The translations under genes were made by a program, and so were the position numbers. Below the pieces are notes generated by a model. That model did no database searches. It saw only the letters and a list, made by a program, of their open reading frames with translations, and had not been told where the DNA came from. A stretch of DNA of 50,924 bases. Origin: Blepharisma japonicum. Lineage: Eukaryota > Ciliophora > Heterotrichea > Heterotrichida > Blepharismidae. Below, one piece after another: positions 21,501 through 33,151 of the stretch. Location: positions 1 through 50,924 of the forward strand of contig CATKHK010000150.1 in NCBI GenBank assembly GCA_949751835.1. The letters are read 5' to 3'. The stretch's first letter is position 1; each line of letters opens with the position of its first letter.

Positions 21501-24500
21501 ATTGCAAATTCATAGAAAACCAATCAAGATCTTCAGCTGCTTTTATCGCTTTTTATATGCTCGGGGTATTAACCTTTGATGAGTGCTATTTTATTGGAAA
21601 TATAGGAACTTTTAGTTCTGTTCTTAGTGTAGCGATTGGAGAAAATAGTTATGAGAGTCCTTCAAAAATGATAATAAACAACTGCATTTTTCAATTCAAT
21701 TCGGGAAATACAATTATATCTCTTGAAAACGCAAATTTAAATTCTACTTTAGAAATAAAAGGAGCTTTATTCGAATATAACATAGGGACAGTCTATTCTG
21801 TTGACAATGATATTGTAACTGATAAAAATTCTATAGTCCGGCATAATTATTCTCCTAGTTCTGGTGGAGTATTAAATATAAAAAATTCAGCAATCTTTAA
21901 TTCTGAAAGCTCTACTTATTTTAATAATAGCAGCAAGCTAAATGGTGGTGTCGCTTCACTTAGTTTGGAATCTCAATTTTTTTGTAGCTTCTGTGTTTTT
22001 ACCAAAAATTATGCAGGGTCTTCTGGTGGCATTATATACGCAGACTCAGATGCTCAATTTTTTATTATTGGCTCCATGTTATCTAAAAATTCCTGTCAAA
22101 AATCTGGATCTGTAGTATTTATGGTTAGTACATGAACCAACTCATCAATAAATGGCTCTGAAATAACTGAAAATTATGCCTACAATGAGGCAACCATATC
22201 ATTATCTTCATCTCAAATCCTTATATCTTCAACAAAAGTTAATAAAAATTCAGCAGGGAAAAATCCAAGTATAGAGCTAGAGGATTCACATATCACAATT
22301 ATTAAATCCGAATTTTCTAATCAAAGTGGAGAGCAAGGATGTTTTCTTCTTTTAGGCACTAGTTCAGCAAAAATAGAAAGCACTAGCTTTTCGGATGGAT
22401 TTTCACAAAAATCTGGAGTTGCTATACGTGCGACTTCTAGCAGTTTAGATATTTCATCATCGAAATTTTTAGGGCTGTATACTAATACTTCTGGAGGAAC
22501 AATTTATTTATATGATAACGGTGCTATTTCTGTGAAAGACTCAATATTCATAAATACAAGTTGTTCTTTTGATGCATCTTCAAGTACAATTTTTATAACA
22601 AACAGTTCAGTCAAAAATTATTCTAATTCTGCTATTTTAGCAGTAAATGCAGACTTAGAAATTTCCAATTCAGAATTTTCTTATGGCGTTGGAACAAATG
22701 GAGGCGTTATTTATTGTTCAGACTGCTTTAAAGTTTCTATTAGCTCTTCTTCTTTTACTAATAATTATGCTGATAATGGAGGAGCAATTTATATTGAAAA
22801 TACTGTTGACCATTCTGAATCTTATCAGTTTATTATTGTTAACTCTTTATTTATCTCAAATTTAGCTGGCAATGGTGGTGCAATTTGAGCAAATAATGCT
22901 AATTCTCAAATTAGCTATTCCGATTTTATTGGAAACCATGCAGAAGCTGTTCAAACCGAAAGTTTGGAAAGCATATTAGATGGGATAGGAGGAGCGATAA
23001 AAATAAGCTGCCAAGACTCAATTTCGATTTGCAGTTTTGATTTATCATCAAATAATTTTAGCAATAACAGTGCAACTTATAATGGTGGAGCTATTAGTTG
23101 GGATAACTCAAAGCCTTCTTTAGATAACAATATTTTCAAAAATAACTTAGCACAATATGGAAACGATATAGCATCATTTCCTACTAAAATTATTTTTCTT
23201 AATAGCAAGACTGGAAAAAATTCTGACGTACAAGCTATCTCTGACAGCTATTTTGACTTGGCATTAAATAATATTGGATCAGGGCAGGAAAACAACCCAT
23301 CTCTTGTGTTTGCGTTAGTAGATGATCTTTATCAAATAATTACTACAGACATTAAAAGTCAGGCCCAAATGCAAGCGATAAGTGGCAATACAATTATTTC
23401 AGGTGTTTCAATTTCAGAGGCAAAAAACGGGATTTTTAATTTTGGAGGTTACATAATAGCAGCAAAGCCAGGGTTATCAACTCAAATTAATATAATATCC
23501 CAAGATATTGATACATCAAAAAGTAATACTTCGCAGATTTCGTTACCAATGTCCCAAAGTTTCTTAATAAATACAAATTTTAGATTATGTGAAGTTGGAG
23601 AAGCAGCTATAGGCTTAAGCTGTGAAACCTGCCCAGAATACTATTACAATATTAATGCTGAGGATTCTAGGTGTTTAGAGTGCCCTTCTAGTGCTATTTG
23701 CTATGGAAATTATACAATGGTTCCAAAGCCAAATTATTGGAGAGATAATAAATTAACTGATATTTTTTGAAAATGTCCATATCCGCCTGCATGCTTAGGT
23801 TCTCCAGATCTTGCCAATATATCTTATACTGGAGTTTGTAAAGAAGGATATGAGAGCAATATGTGCCATTCGTGTGAATACGGCTATTCAAGATTATATA
23901 AAAATGAGTGTCAGCCTTGCCTTAACACTGCCAGTAATGTTTTCAGATGGCTTGGACTTTCTATGCTGTTAGCTTTTATTTCAGTAGCCATTATAAAATC
24001 TGCAAGAAATTCTGCATTCAAGCCAGAGTCTTTTTCATCTATTTATATAAAAATATTTTGGAATTATTTGCAAATCATGATTATTATCGCGACATTTAAT
24101 TTAAATTGGCCATATGAATTAACTAAACTATTATATATTCAGACCTGCATTGATTATATTGGAGCTCTGCTGTTTTCTTTTGACTGTTTTTTGCAGTCAT
24201 CAGAGACAAAGAACAATGTTTATTATGATAAAATTTTGATAACAAGTTTGACTCCGTTTTTCATGGTTTTCACCTCGCTAACAATATGAGCAGTTATTTA
24301 TTTAATAAAACGAAAAAATCTAAGGGAAGTAAAGAATGACTATATATCAACATGTGTTGTCTTGATATTTTTGATTCATCCAAGCATTATAAATACAATG
24401 TTTAATATTTACAGTTGTAAAGAAATAAACCATGGAGAGTTTTGACTAAATGCTGACCTTGGAATTCGATGTTGAGATCGTGATCACTTATTTTATGCGT

Positions 24501-25204
24501 TTACAATAGCTTTTCCAACTATCAGCATATGACTTATTGTAGTTCCTGCACTTTGTATGATAAATTTGCTTAAAAATAGGAATTCATTAGATAAAATTTG
24601 AATCAAGCTTCGATATGGATTTTTTATTAATGGATACAACTCAAAAAATTATTATTGGGAGTTTGTTGTTTTATATTATAAAATAATATTGATAGCTTGT
24701 TCAGCGTTTCTTTCAAACATATCTATAAATGTGCAAGTTCTTACAGTAGCAATCTTATTAGCTTTGTTTTTGCATATCCAGGCAAAAAATCAACCATTTC
24801 TAGAAATATTTTTTAATAAAGCAGAAATTTTTTCGAGAATTGTCTCGTTGATAACTATTTTGGCTGGCCTTTTCTTTTTAACAGATGATTTAGATACTAT
24901 AAGTACATGATTTTTACTAATTTTTGTACTGATTTCAAATGCTCTTTTTGTTTTCTATATTATAGGGAAGCTTTTAAATCAATTTTCTATTGTTAAGAGG
25001 TTTTGAAACATTGTTTGTTTAAGGAGGAAAAGTGCTTATGTTGTTCAGGATATTTCAGAAGAAATCAGAAATGTTTGAGTATTGAATAGTCAGCAAGGCA
25101 TAGAATTGAATATAAATTCTATAGTAATTAAAGAAATTGCATCCATTGAGCAAGACCCTTGTCCTTCAGAGCACACCATATTAGTAAATGATAAAGACAA
25201 TTAG
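18533..25204 (+). CDS. Giant LNR/beta-helix multispan membrane protein, copy 1 (2223 aa)
   Basis: One uninterrupted frame runs from ATG 18533 to TAG 25202-25204 if TGA is Trp. A basic start and hydrophobic leader (residues about 13-26) precede WGDC. Two Lin-12/Notch-type repeats follow (MLGDGNCDEECNNWDC and MLGNGVCDSICNNEDC, residues about 31-92), then further Cys-rich sequence to about 235. From about 258 to 1580 a parallel beta-helix repeats F..N..GGAIY turns and NxT/S sites. About 1581-1680 (ALVDDLYQIITTD) resembles an Ig-like domain. From about 1686 comes a cysteine module (CPSSAICYGNYTMVPKP, CKEGYESNMC). Eight or nine membrane spans occupy 1803-2160, then a polar tail. It is likely a surface adhesion or recognition protein. 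No introns are needed. Confidence 0.9.
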
Positions 25205-25369
25205 AATCTAGATAACTCTGAAAATAGAATTCTGTAATTTAAAAAATTATTAAAATTTAATTAAGAATATAATAATTTCTAAATTTGTAGGCTATGTTAT
25301 ATATTTTCATTTGCTTTAAGTTTTTAGTGATTAACTTTAATTTTTTTATCTGCTGATATAATTATTAAT

Positions 25370-28300
25370 ATGAAAATTAAGACAAAAGTTCAATCATCAA
25401 ATCATTGAAAACTGTCCTTGTGATGAATTTTGGTATTAAGTTTTAGCTGGGGAGATGGCACTTGCTCTCCTGGTTGTTTAGATTATATGCTAGGAGATGG
25501 AAATTGTGATGAAGAGTGTAATAATTGAGATTGTGACTTAGATAATCACGACTGTGGTCAGTGCGCTTCTGGATGTTTTCCAACTATGCTTGGAAATGGA
25601 GTTTGTGACTCGAAATGCAATAATGAGGATTGCTTATATGATTATAATGATTGTCAGTGTTCAGATAATTGCTCTTGAACTGAATATGGTATCTGCAAGC
25701 CAGAATGTTTAGTAGCAAGCTGTAATTATGATAAAATCGTTCAATATCCAGACTCATGATGCCAAAATACATCTTTAGCTATTTTTTCTTCCTATCAACA
25801 AATTATTCGTTATAATTTTTCCTATGTCGTTCATATCGAAGATTGTTATGAAGCTTCAAATTACAATTGTACACTTGAAAAAGCCTTATCTTTCTCTAAT
25901 TGCTATGAAGAGTGTAATATTTTTGAATGCAACTATGCAAATGGGAACTGCGAAAACCCTACTTATCCTTGTTGACTCTCTTTTAATAATTCATCTGGCT
26001 GTCTTTCTTGCAGAGGTTTTGGAAACTCTGTGGTTGCCTTAAAAGATAGAAGCTGCGTAGACGTAATTGACTATTCTTATTATTGAATATTCCCAGATGA
26101 TACTTATTCTAGAATTCCGTTAACTGATACTTCTTCAGCTAAAAATCCTCATGTCTATTTTGTAAGTGCCAAATATGCTGAAGATAGTGGATATGGTATT
26201 TATTATTATCCTTATCATTTTTATGGAATTTCTAAAATCCATCATGCTTATGCTGTTGTTTACTTATTAGAAGATGGAAATTACCTTTTGGAAACACAAC
26301 GGTTACGGATTCAGATTGGAACAGGTACTGATCCTCGCTTTGCCTATATGTTTTTAGATAACTTTGAGCAAAAACATATAAAAATAACGACTCTTAATAA
26401 TTCAAAGATAACGATAAAAAGACAAAAGGATAATGATGAAAAGGCTATATTTTGATTTCCATTGAAAAATGTGCTGAATTTGGAAATAAATAATATCATT
26501 TTTGATTGGTATAATACTATTTCGTCTTGCAGTGATGAAGATTATTGTGATTACTGCCCATTAACTACTTATGATCAAAATACAGGCTTTACATATAATG
26601 ACAGAGGGGAAATTATATCTAATTTTCTATCTCCATTTTGATGTCAGCAAAACAAAAATATTAATTTTTTCGAAGTAAAAAAAAGCAATTTGGTGCTGAA
26701 TAACGTAGATTTTAAAAATTTTAGGAACGATTTTAATTCGCTAATATATGTGGCAAATGGAAATGTGACATTAAATAATGTTACTTTTGATAATGTAAAA
26801 GTTTATGATGGAGATATTTCAGCAGTTATTATTTGAGATAGCATAGACAGTGAGCAATATGGCTCTGGAAATTTTAAATTCGAAAATGGAATTATTAGTC
26901 GGCTTAATAATGGCTATGAACTTAAAGATGCAATTAATGCAAGGGGTTTTTTAAACGCAGTTAATATTACTTCAGCTATTTTTAGAAATGTGGAATTTAT
27001 AAATAATTTAGTTTTAAAACAATCTCTGACAAAGATTAGTAGCAACTCATTGCTGTCTTTGAATTTTTTTCAAGAACTTTTAATTGATTCATGCACCTTT
27101 ACATATAATTATTGCGATTTGGGAATAATATATATAGATCAAGGAGATTATTATTATCAAACAAAAGTTAATGATGTATGAGAAATTATTTATTCAAAAC
27201 TTAATCACATTTATATTAAAGACACTAATTTTACCTCAAATTATGGGAAAACTGCTGGAATTTTATATGCAATTTATGACGATGAAATCCAAAATTGATT
27301 TATTGAAAATACTACTTTTACTATGAATGGCATAGAAAATGGGCCAATGATCCATCTGGAAAGTCGCAATTTAAATACAGATTATTTATCAGATAAAATA
27401 TTAAATATTAATATGCCAGATGGGAATGCAATTTTAGCAAAATATTTAGCTAAATGAGGAAAAATTTATAGTTCAAATTTTACTAAAAACTACTCTGGTG
27501 GAAATGGTATTCTAGAAGCAGTTAAAATAATAAATATTGATATTAAGGACGTCTGCTTGGATTCAAATGGTATATCTACAGATAAAGAAATAAATATAAA
27601 TTCACTCCTAATAAACCATTATATTGAAGATCCTAGTCTCTATCCTAGTCTTGCAGCAATAAATCCTTTAGATTTAAATTGTATGGCGATATCTTCAATT
27701 TCAAACTCAATAAATTTCTATATGGAATCAGTTCAAATTCAAAAAAATCATTGCAAAAATTATTCTCCAAATTTTAGTATTTCTAAATCTGAAAACCTTA
27801 CAATTGATAATTCATATTTCTATGATAATAGTGGCTCAGGCAATGACGGCATATGCATAAATATCGCTGATAATTCTTCAATAATTATCAAAAATTCTGA
27901 ATTTTATTCAAATAAAAATAATCATCCTGGAAGTCCGGGAACAATAAGTAGCTCATCAGATCTATTGATACAAAATTACACATTTTCAAATAATATAGGT
28001 TCAGGAGCTCTATATTTTACTGGAGCAGCTCTAAAGATAGCTTCTTGCTATTTTGATTCAAATAATTCTCCGAATTCCCATGGAGGAGGAATATTCTTTT
28101 TGATAGCTTCTGACAATAATGAATATGTTTCCCTTTGAATTTTTAATACGACTTTTATTAATAATTATTCCTATCTCTATGGAGGCGGAATTTTTTTCCA
28201 TAGAACCAGTTTTTTGAAATCTACCTTATCTTTATCATTTATTGACACACATTTTTTAAATAATCAAGCTCTAAGTGGCTCTGCTGTTTATATAGATGAT

Positions 28301-31300
28301 AATGTCCTAGTTTCTATTGATTCATCATTAAAAAATTGCAAATTCATAGAAAACCAATCAAGATCTTCAGCTGCTTTTATCGCTTTTTACATGCTCGGGG
28401 TATTAACCTTTGATGAGTGCTATTTTATTGGAAATATAGGAACTTTTAGTTCTGTTCTTAGTGTAGCGATTGGAGAAAATAGTTATGAGAATCCTTCAAA
28501 AATGATAATAAACAACTGCATTTTTCAATTCAATTCAGGAAATACAATTATATCTCTTGAAAACGCAAATTTAAATTCTACTTTAGAAATAAAAGGAGCT
28601 TTATTCGAATATAATATAGGGTCAGTCTATTCAGTTGATAATGATATTGTAACTGATAAAAATTCTATAGTCCGGCATAACTATTCTCCTAGTTCTGGTG
28701 GAGTGCTAAATATAAAAAATTCAGCAATCTTTAATTCTGAAAGCTCTACTTATTTTAATAATAGCAGCAAACTAAATGGTGGTGTCGCTTCACTTAGTTT
28801 GGAATCTCAATTTTTTTGCAAATTCTGTATTTTTACCCAAAATTATGCCTGGTCTTCAGGTGGCGTTATATACGCAGACTCAGATGCTCAATTTTTTATT
28901 ATTGACTCCATATTATCTAAAAATTCTTGTCAAAAATCTGGATCTGTAGTATTTATGGTTAGCATTTCATCTATCTCAGCAATAAATGGCTCTGAAATAA
29001 CTGAAAATTATGCCTACAATGAGGCAACCATATCATTATCTTCATCTCAAATACTTCTATCTTCAACGAGGGTTAATAAAAATTCAGCTGGGAAAAATCC
29101 AAGTATAGAGCTAGAAGATTCACATATCACAATTATCAAATCCGAATTTTCTAATCAAAGTGGAGAGCAAGGATGCTTTCTTCTTTTAGGAACTAGTTCA
29201 GCAAAAATAGAAAACTCTAATTTTTTTGAAGGATTTTCAGGAAAATCTGGAGTTGCTATAAGTGCAACTTCTAGCATTTTGGATATTTCATCATCGAAAT
29301 TTTTAGAGCTTTATACTAATACTTCTGGAGGAGCAATTTATTTATATGACAATAGTGCTATTTCTGTGAAAAACTCAATATTCATAAATACAAGTTACTC
29401 TTTTGATGCATCTTCAAGTACAGTTTTTATAGCAAACAGTTTATTTAAAAATTATTCCAATTCTGCAATTTTAGCAGTAAATGCAGACTTAGAAATCTCT
29501 AACTCAGAATTTTCTTATGGCATTGGAACAAATGGAGGTGCTATTTATTGTTCAAACTGCTTTAAAGTTTCTATTAGCGCTTCTTCTTTTACTAATAATT
29601 ATGCTGATAATGGAGGAGCAATTTATATTGAAAATGATGTTGACCATTCTGAATCTTATCAGCTCATTATTGTTAACTCTTTATTTATCTCAAATTTAGC
29701 TGGCAATGGTGGTGCAATTTGAGCAAATAATGCTAATTCTCAAATTAGCTATTCCGATTTTATTGAAAACCATGCAGAAGCTGTTCAAACCGAAAGTTTG
29801 GAAAGCATATTAGATGGGATAGGAGGAGCGATAAAAATAAGCTGCCAAGACTCAATTTCGATTTGCAGTTTTGATTTATCATCAAATAATTTTAGCAATA
29901 ACAGTGCAACTTATAATGGTGGAGCTATTAGTTGGGATAACTCAAAGCCTTCTTTAGATAACAATATTTTCAAAAATAACTTAGCACAATATGGAAACGA
30001 TATAGCATCATTTCCTACTATGATTATTTTTCTTAATAGCAAGATTGGTAAAAATTCTAACGTACAAGCCATCACTGACAGCTATTTTGACTTGGCATTA
30101 AATAATATTGGATCAGGGCAGGAAAATAATCCAGCTCTTGCCTTTGCATTAGTAGATGACCTTTATCAAATAATAACCACAGACATTAAAAGTCAGGCTC
30201 AATTACAAGCGATAAGTGATAATGCAATTATATCAGGTATTTCAATTGCAGAGGCAAACAATGGGATCTTTAATTTTGAAGGTTACATAATAGCAGCCAA
30301 GCCAGGGTCATCAACTCATATTAGAATAATATCTCAAGATATAGATACATCAAAAATTAATACTTCATCAATTTCGTTACCAATGTCACAAGACTTCTTA
30401 ATAAATACAAATTTTAGATTATGTGAAGTTGGAGAAGCAACTATAGGCTTTAGTTGTGAAGCTTGCCCAGAGTTCTATTACAATATAGATGCTGAAGATT
30501 CTATATGCCTAGAGTGTCCTTCTAGTGCTATTTGCTATGGCAATTATACAATGGTTCCAAAGCCAGGCTATTGGAGAGATAATAAATTTACTGATATTTT
30601 TTGAAAATGTCCATACCCACCTGCATGCTTAAGCTCTCCAGATCTTGTCAATATATCTTATACAGGAGTTTGTAAAGAAGGATATGATAGCAATATGTGC
30701 CATTCGTGTGAATACGGATATTCAAGATTATATAAAAATGAATGCCAGCCTTGCCTTGAAACAGTCAGCAATTTTTTCAGGTGGCTTGGACTTTTTATGC
30801 TATTAACTTTCATTTCAGTCGTTATTATAAAATCTGCAAGAAACTCTGCATTCAAGCCAGAGTCTTTTTTATCTATTTACATAAAAATATTTTGGAATTA
30901 TTTGCAAATTATGATTATTATTGCGACATTTAATTTAAATTGGCCTTTTGAATTAACTAAACTATTATATATCCAGACCTGTATTGATTATATTGGGGCT
31001 GAGTTGTTTTCATTTGACTGTTTTTTGCAATCATCTGAGTCAAAGCACAATGTTTATTACGATAAAATTTTAATCACAAGTATGACTCCATTTTTCATGG
31101 TTTTCATCTCATTAGCAATATGGGCAATTATTTATTTAATAAAAAGAAGAAATCTAAGAGATATAAAAAATGACTTTATATCAGCATGTGTTGTCTTGAT
31201 ATTTTTAATTCATCCAAGCATTATAAATGCAATGTTTAATATTTACAGCTGTAAAGAAATAAACCATGGAGAGTTTTGACTTAATGTTGACCTTGGAATT

Positions 31301-32038
31301 CGGTGTTGAGATCGTGGCCACTTATTTTATGCGTTTGCAATAGCTTTTCCAACTATCAGTATATGGCTTATTGTAGTTCCTGCAGTTTGTATGATAAATT
31401 TGCTAAAAAATAAGAACTCATTAGATAAAATTTGAATCAATCTTCGATATGGATTTTTATTTAATGGCTATAACTTAAAATATTATTACTGGGAGTTTGT
31501 GGTGTTATATTATAAAATAGCCTTAATAGCATGCTCAGTTTTTTTGTCAAACATATCTATAAACATCCAAGCTCTTACAGTAGCAATCTTATTAGCTTTA
31601 TTTTTGCATATTCAAGCAAAAAATCAGCCATTTTTAGAAATATTTTTTAATAAAGCAGAAATTTTTTCACGAATTGTCTCGCTGATAACTATTTTGTCTG
31701 GCCTCTTCTTTTTAACAGGTGACTTAGATACTATAAGTACAGGATTTTTGCTATTTTTAGTACTGATTTCAAATGCTATTTTTATTTTATTTATTATAGA
31801 GAAGCTTTTGAGTCAATTTTCTATCGTTAAAAAGTTTTGAGATACTATTTATTCAAGGAGAAAAAATGCTTATATAATTCAGGATATTTCAGAAGACAAT
31901 CATAATGTCCTAGTATTTGATAGTCAGCAAAGCATGAAACTAAATATAAATTCTATAACAACAAAGGAAATTGTCTCTTTTGAGCAAGATCCTTGTCCTT
32001 CAGAACACAGCATATTAGCAATTGAAAAAGAAAATTAA
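25370..32038 (+). CDS. Giant LNR/beta-helix multispan membrane protein, copy 2 (2222 aa)
   Basis: One frame runs from ATG 25370 to TAA 32036-32038 with TGA as Trp. It has the same architecture as the preceding copy, 165 nt away, and is its closest relative. The leader reads KLSLWWILVLSFS (signal-peptide-like) and joins directly to WGDGTC, where the copy-1 cysteine (GDC) is Gly. Two LNR-type repeats, the beta-helix, the ALVDDLYQIITTD segment, the CPSSAICYGNYTMVPKP module, 8-9 spans and an acidic tail (FEQDPCPSEHS) follow. Several Trp codons are TGG here and TGA in copy 1 (for example 31121-31123 against 24287-24289), which proves the reassignment. Parts are almost identical to copy 1, suggesting gene conversion. 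Confidence 0.9.
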
Positions 32039-32660
32039 AATCTAGTATAAGTATTAGATAAAATTCTATCATTTAAAAATTATTAAAATTAATTCCAGAG
32101 TATTTTGCTTATAAATCATATTGATGCATAGATTTCCTTTTAGTGAAATAAAAATAATCTATAAACTTAACTATTTGTGCATTTATAAAATAATTTAAAA
32201 TTTTTTTAGGCTAATCTAGCTATCCTCTAGTTATTAAACTATTCAATGAATATTAAAAGTATTAAATTCTATTTTCTTATTTTTCTCCATTATAATAGTA
32301 AATTAATCAATTTTTTATTTCATGCATTAGAATTGGCTGATTAGGATCATTTGCAAGCCAAAATTGAAAGGATAATAGTAAAGATTATCTTCAAATTGCA
32401 CTCACTTGCAATCAGCAATTTAATTTTTAATTTGTATTTAATCTCGGAAAATAGCTTGTTATGCCTTCTAGACTAGATTGAGTCAAATTTCTCTTTTCCA
32501 CTATTTAGCTCTTCCTACATGCATTTGGGCAGATTAAGGTTTAATTATTAACCCATCAACGATATATATTATTCAGTAAATATACTTTCATAAAGAAAAA
32601 GACTGTATGCAAGAATCAATGCAAAAAAGATCTTTACTTAATTTTTGCATAAAATAAACA
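32039..32660. other. AT-rich spacer
   Basis: This is the 3' flank of giant gene copy 2 up to the doubtful ORF at 32661. No family block, RNA gene or repeat was recognised. Confidence 0.45.
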
Positions 32661-33077
32661 ATGAGTTACTACAAAGATCAATATTAAGATCCTATAGACT
32701 ACCCTTATGATATGGTCTGCTGATTTTCCAAGAAAGAGAAAACACAGAGGTTTTTAGAGATTATTTTATTTTCAATAAGTAAAGGAGGAGAGATTATTTT
32801 GCCTGTTGGACCGTTTTATTTGGTAATAATTCTTTGCAGCAAGATTTCAGAATAAAATAAATTTTTGCTTAGGAGACAGCATTCTATGAAGGAAGATCAA
32901 AACATTCAATTTCATCCATCTCTGAATCAAAATATAGGTAAAGATATATGCATTAGAGCTTATTTCTTTTTATTATATGATAAGCCATATATTAATTTAT
33001 TAATTAATTTATTGTCTGTGACAATAGGACTCCTATATTTATCATATAGATTATATTTAATTTTACGAATTTCTTAA
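32661..33077 (+). pseudogene. Small unknown ORF with two in-frame TAA codons
   Basis: From ATG 32661 to TAA 33075-33077 a single frame of 139 codons is broken only by TAA at 32685-32687 and 32853-32855. The translation looks protein-like: YPYDMVCWFSKKEKTQRFLE, GGEIILPVGPFYL, then MKEDQNIQFHPSLNQNIGKD and a hydrophobic end with a possible membrane span (INLLSVTIGLLYLSYRLYL). Both stops could derive from CAA by one transition. I do not recognise the protein. It could be a decayed gene, two chance frames, or a spliced gene: a 17-nt GT-AG segment at 32823-32839 would remove the second TAA but shift the frame to an early end. Confidence 0.35.
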
Positions 33078-33151
33078 TCAGATTACTATTCAGCACTTAT
33101 TACAAAATTGTATCTCATGGATAAAAATTATAAAAAAATATTATTTTTCAT

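Noticed and set aside
18533-25204. Treating the internal TGA codons as pseudogene stops
   Set aside because: The same codons are TGG in paralogs, the frame is otherwise perfect over 2,200 codons, and the transporters show the same pattern.
25433-25446. Intron-like gtattaagttttag in the leader of giant copy 2
   Set aside because: It is 14 nt, copy 1 lacks the GT, and the frame is open without removing it; splicing would break the frame.
32823-32839. 17-nt GT-AG segment in the small unknown ORF
   Set aside because: It removes the second TAA but shifts into another stop within seven codons, and 17 nt is not the expected intron size.
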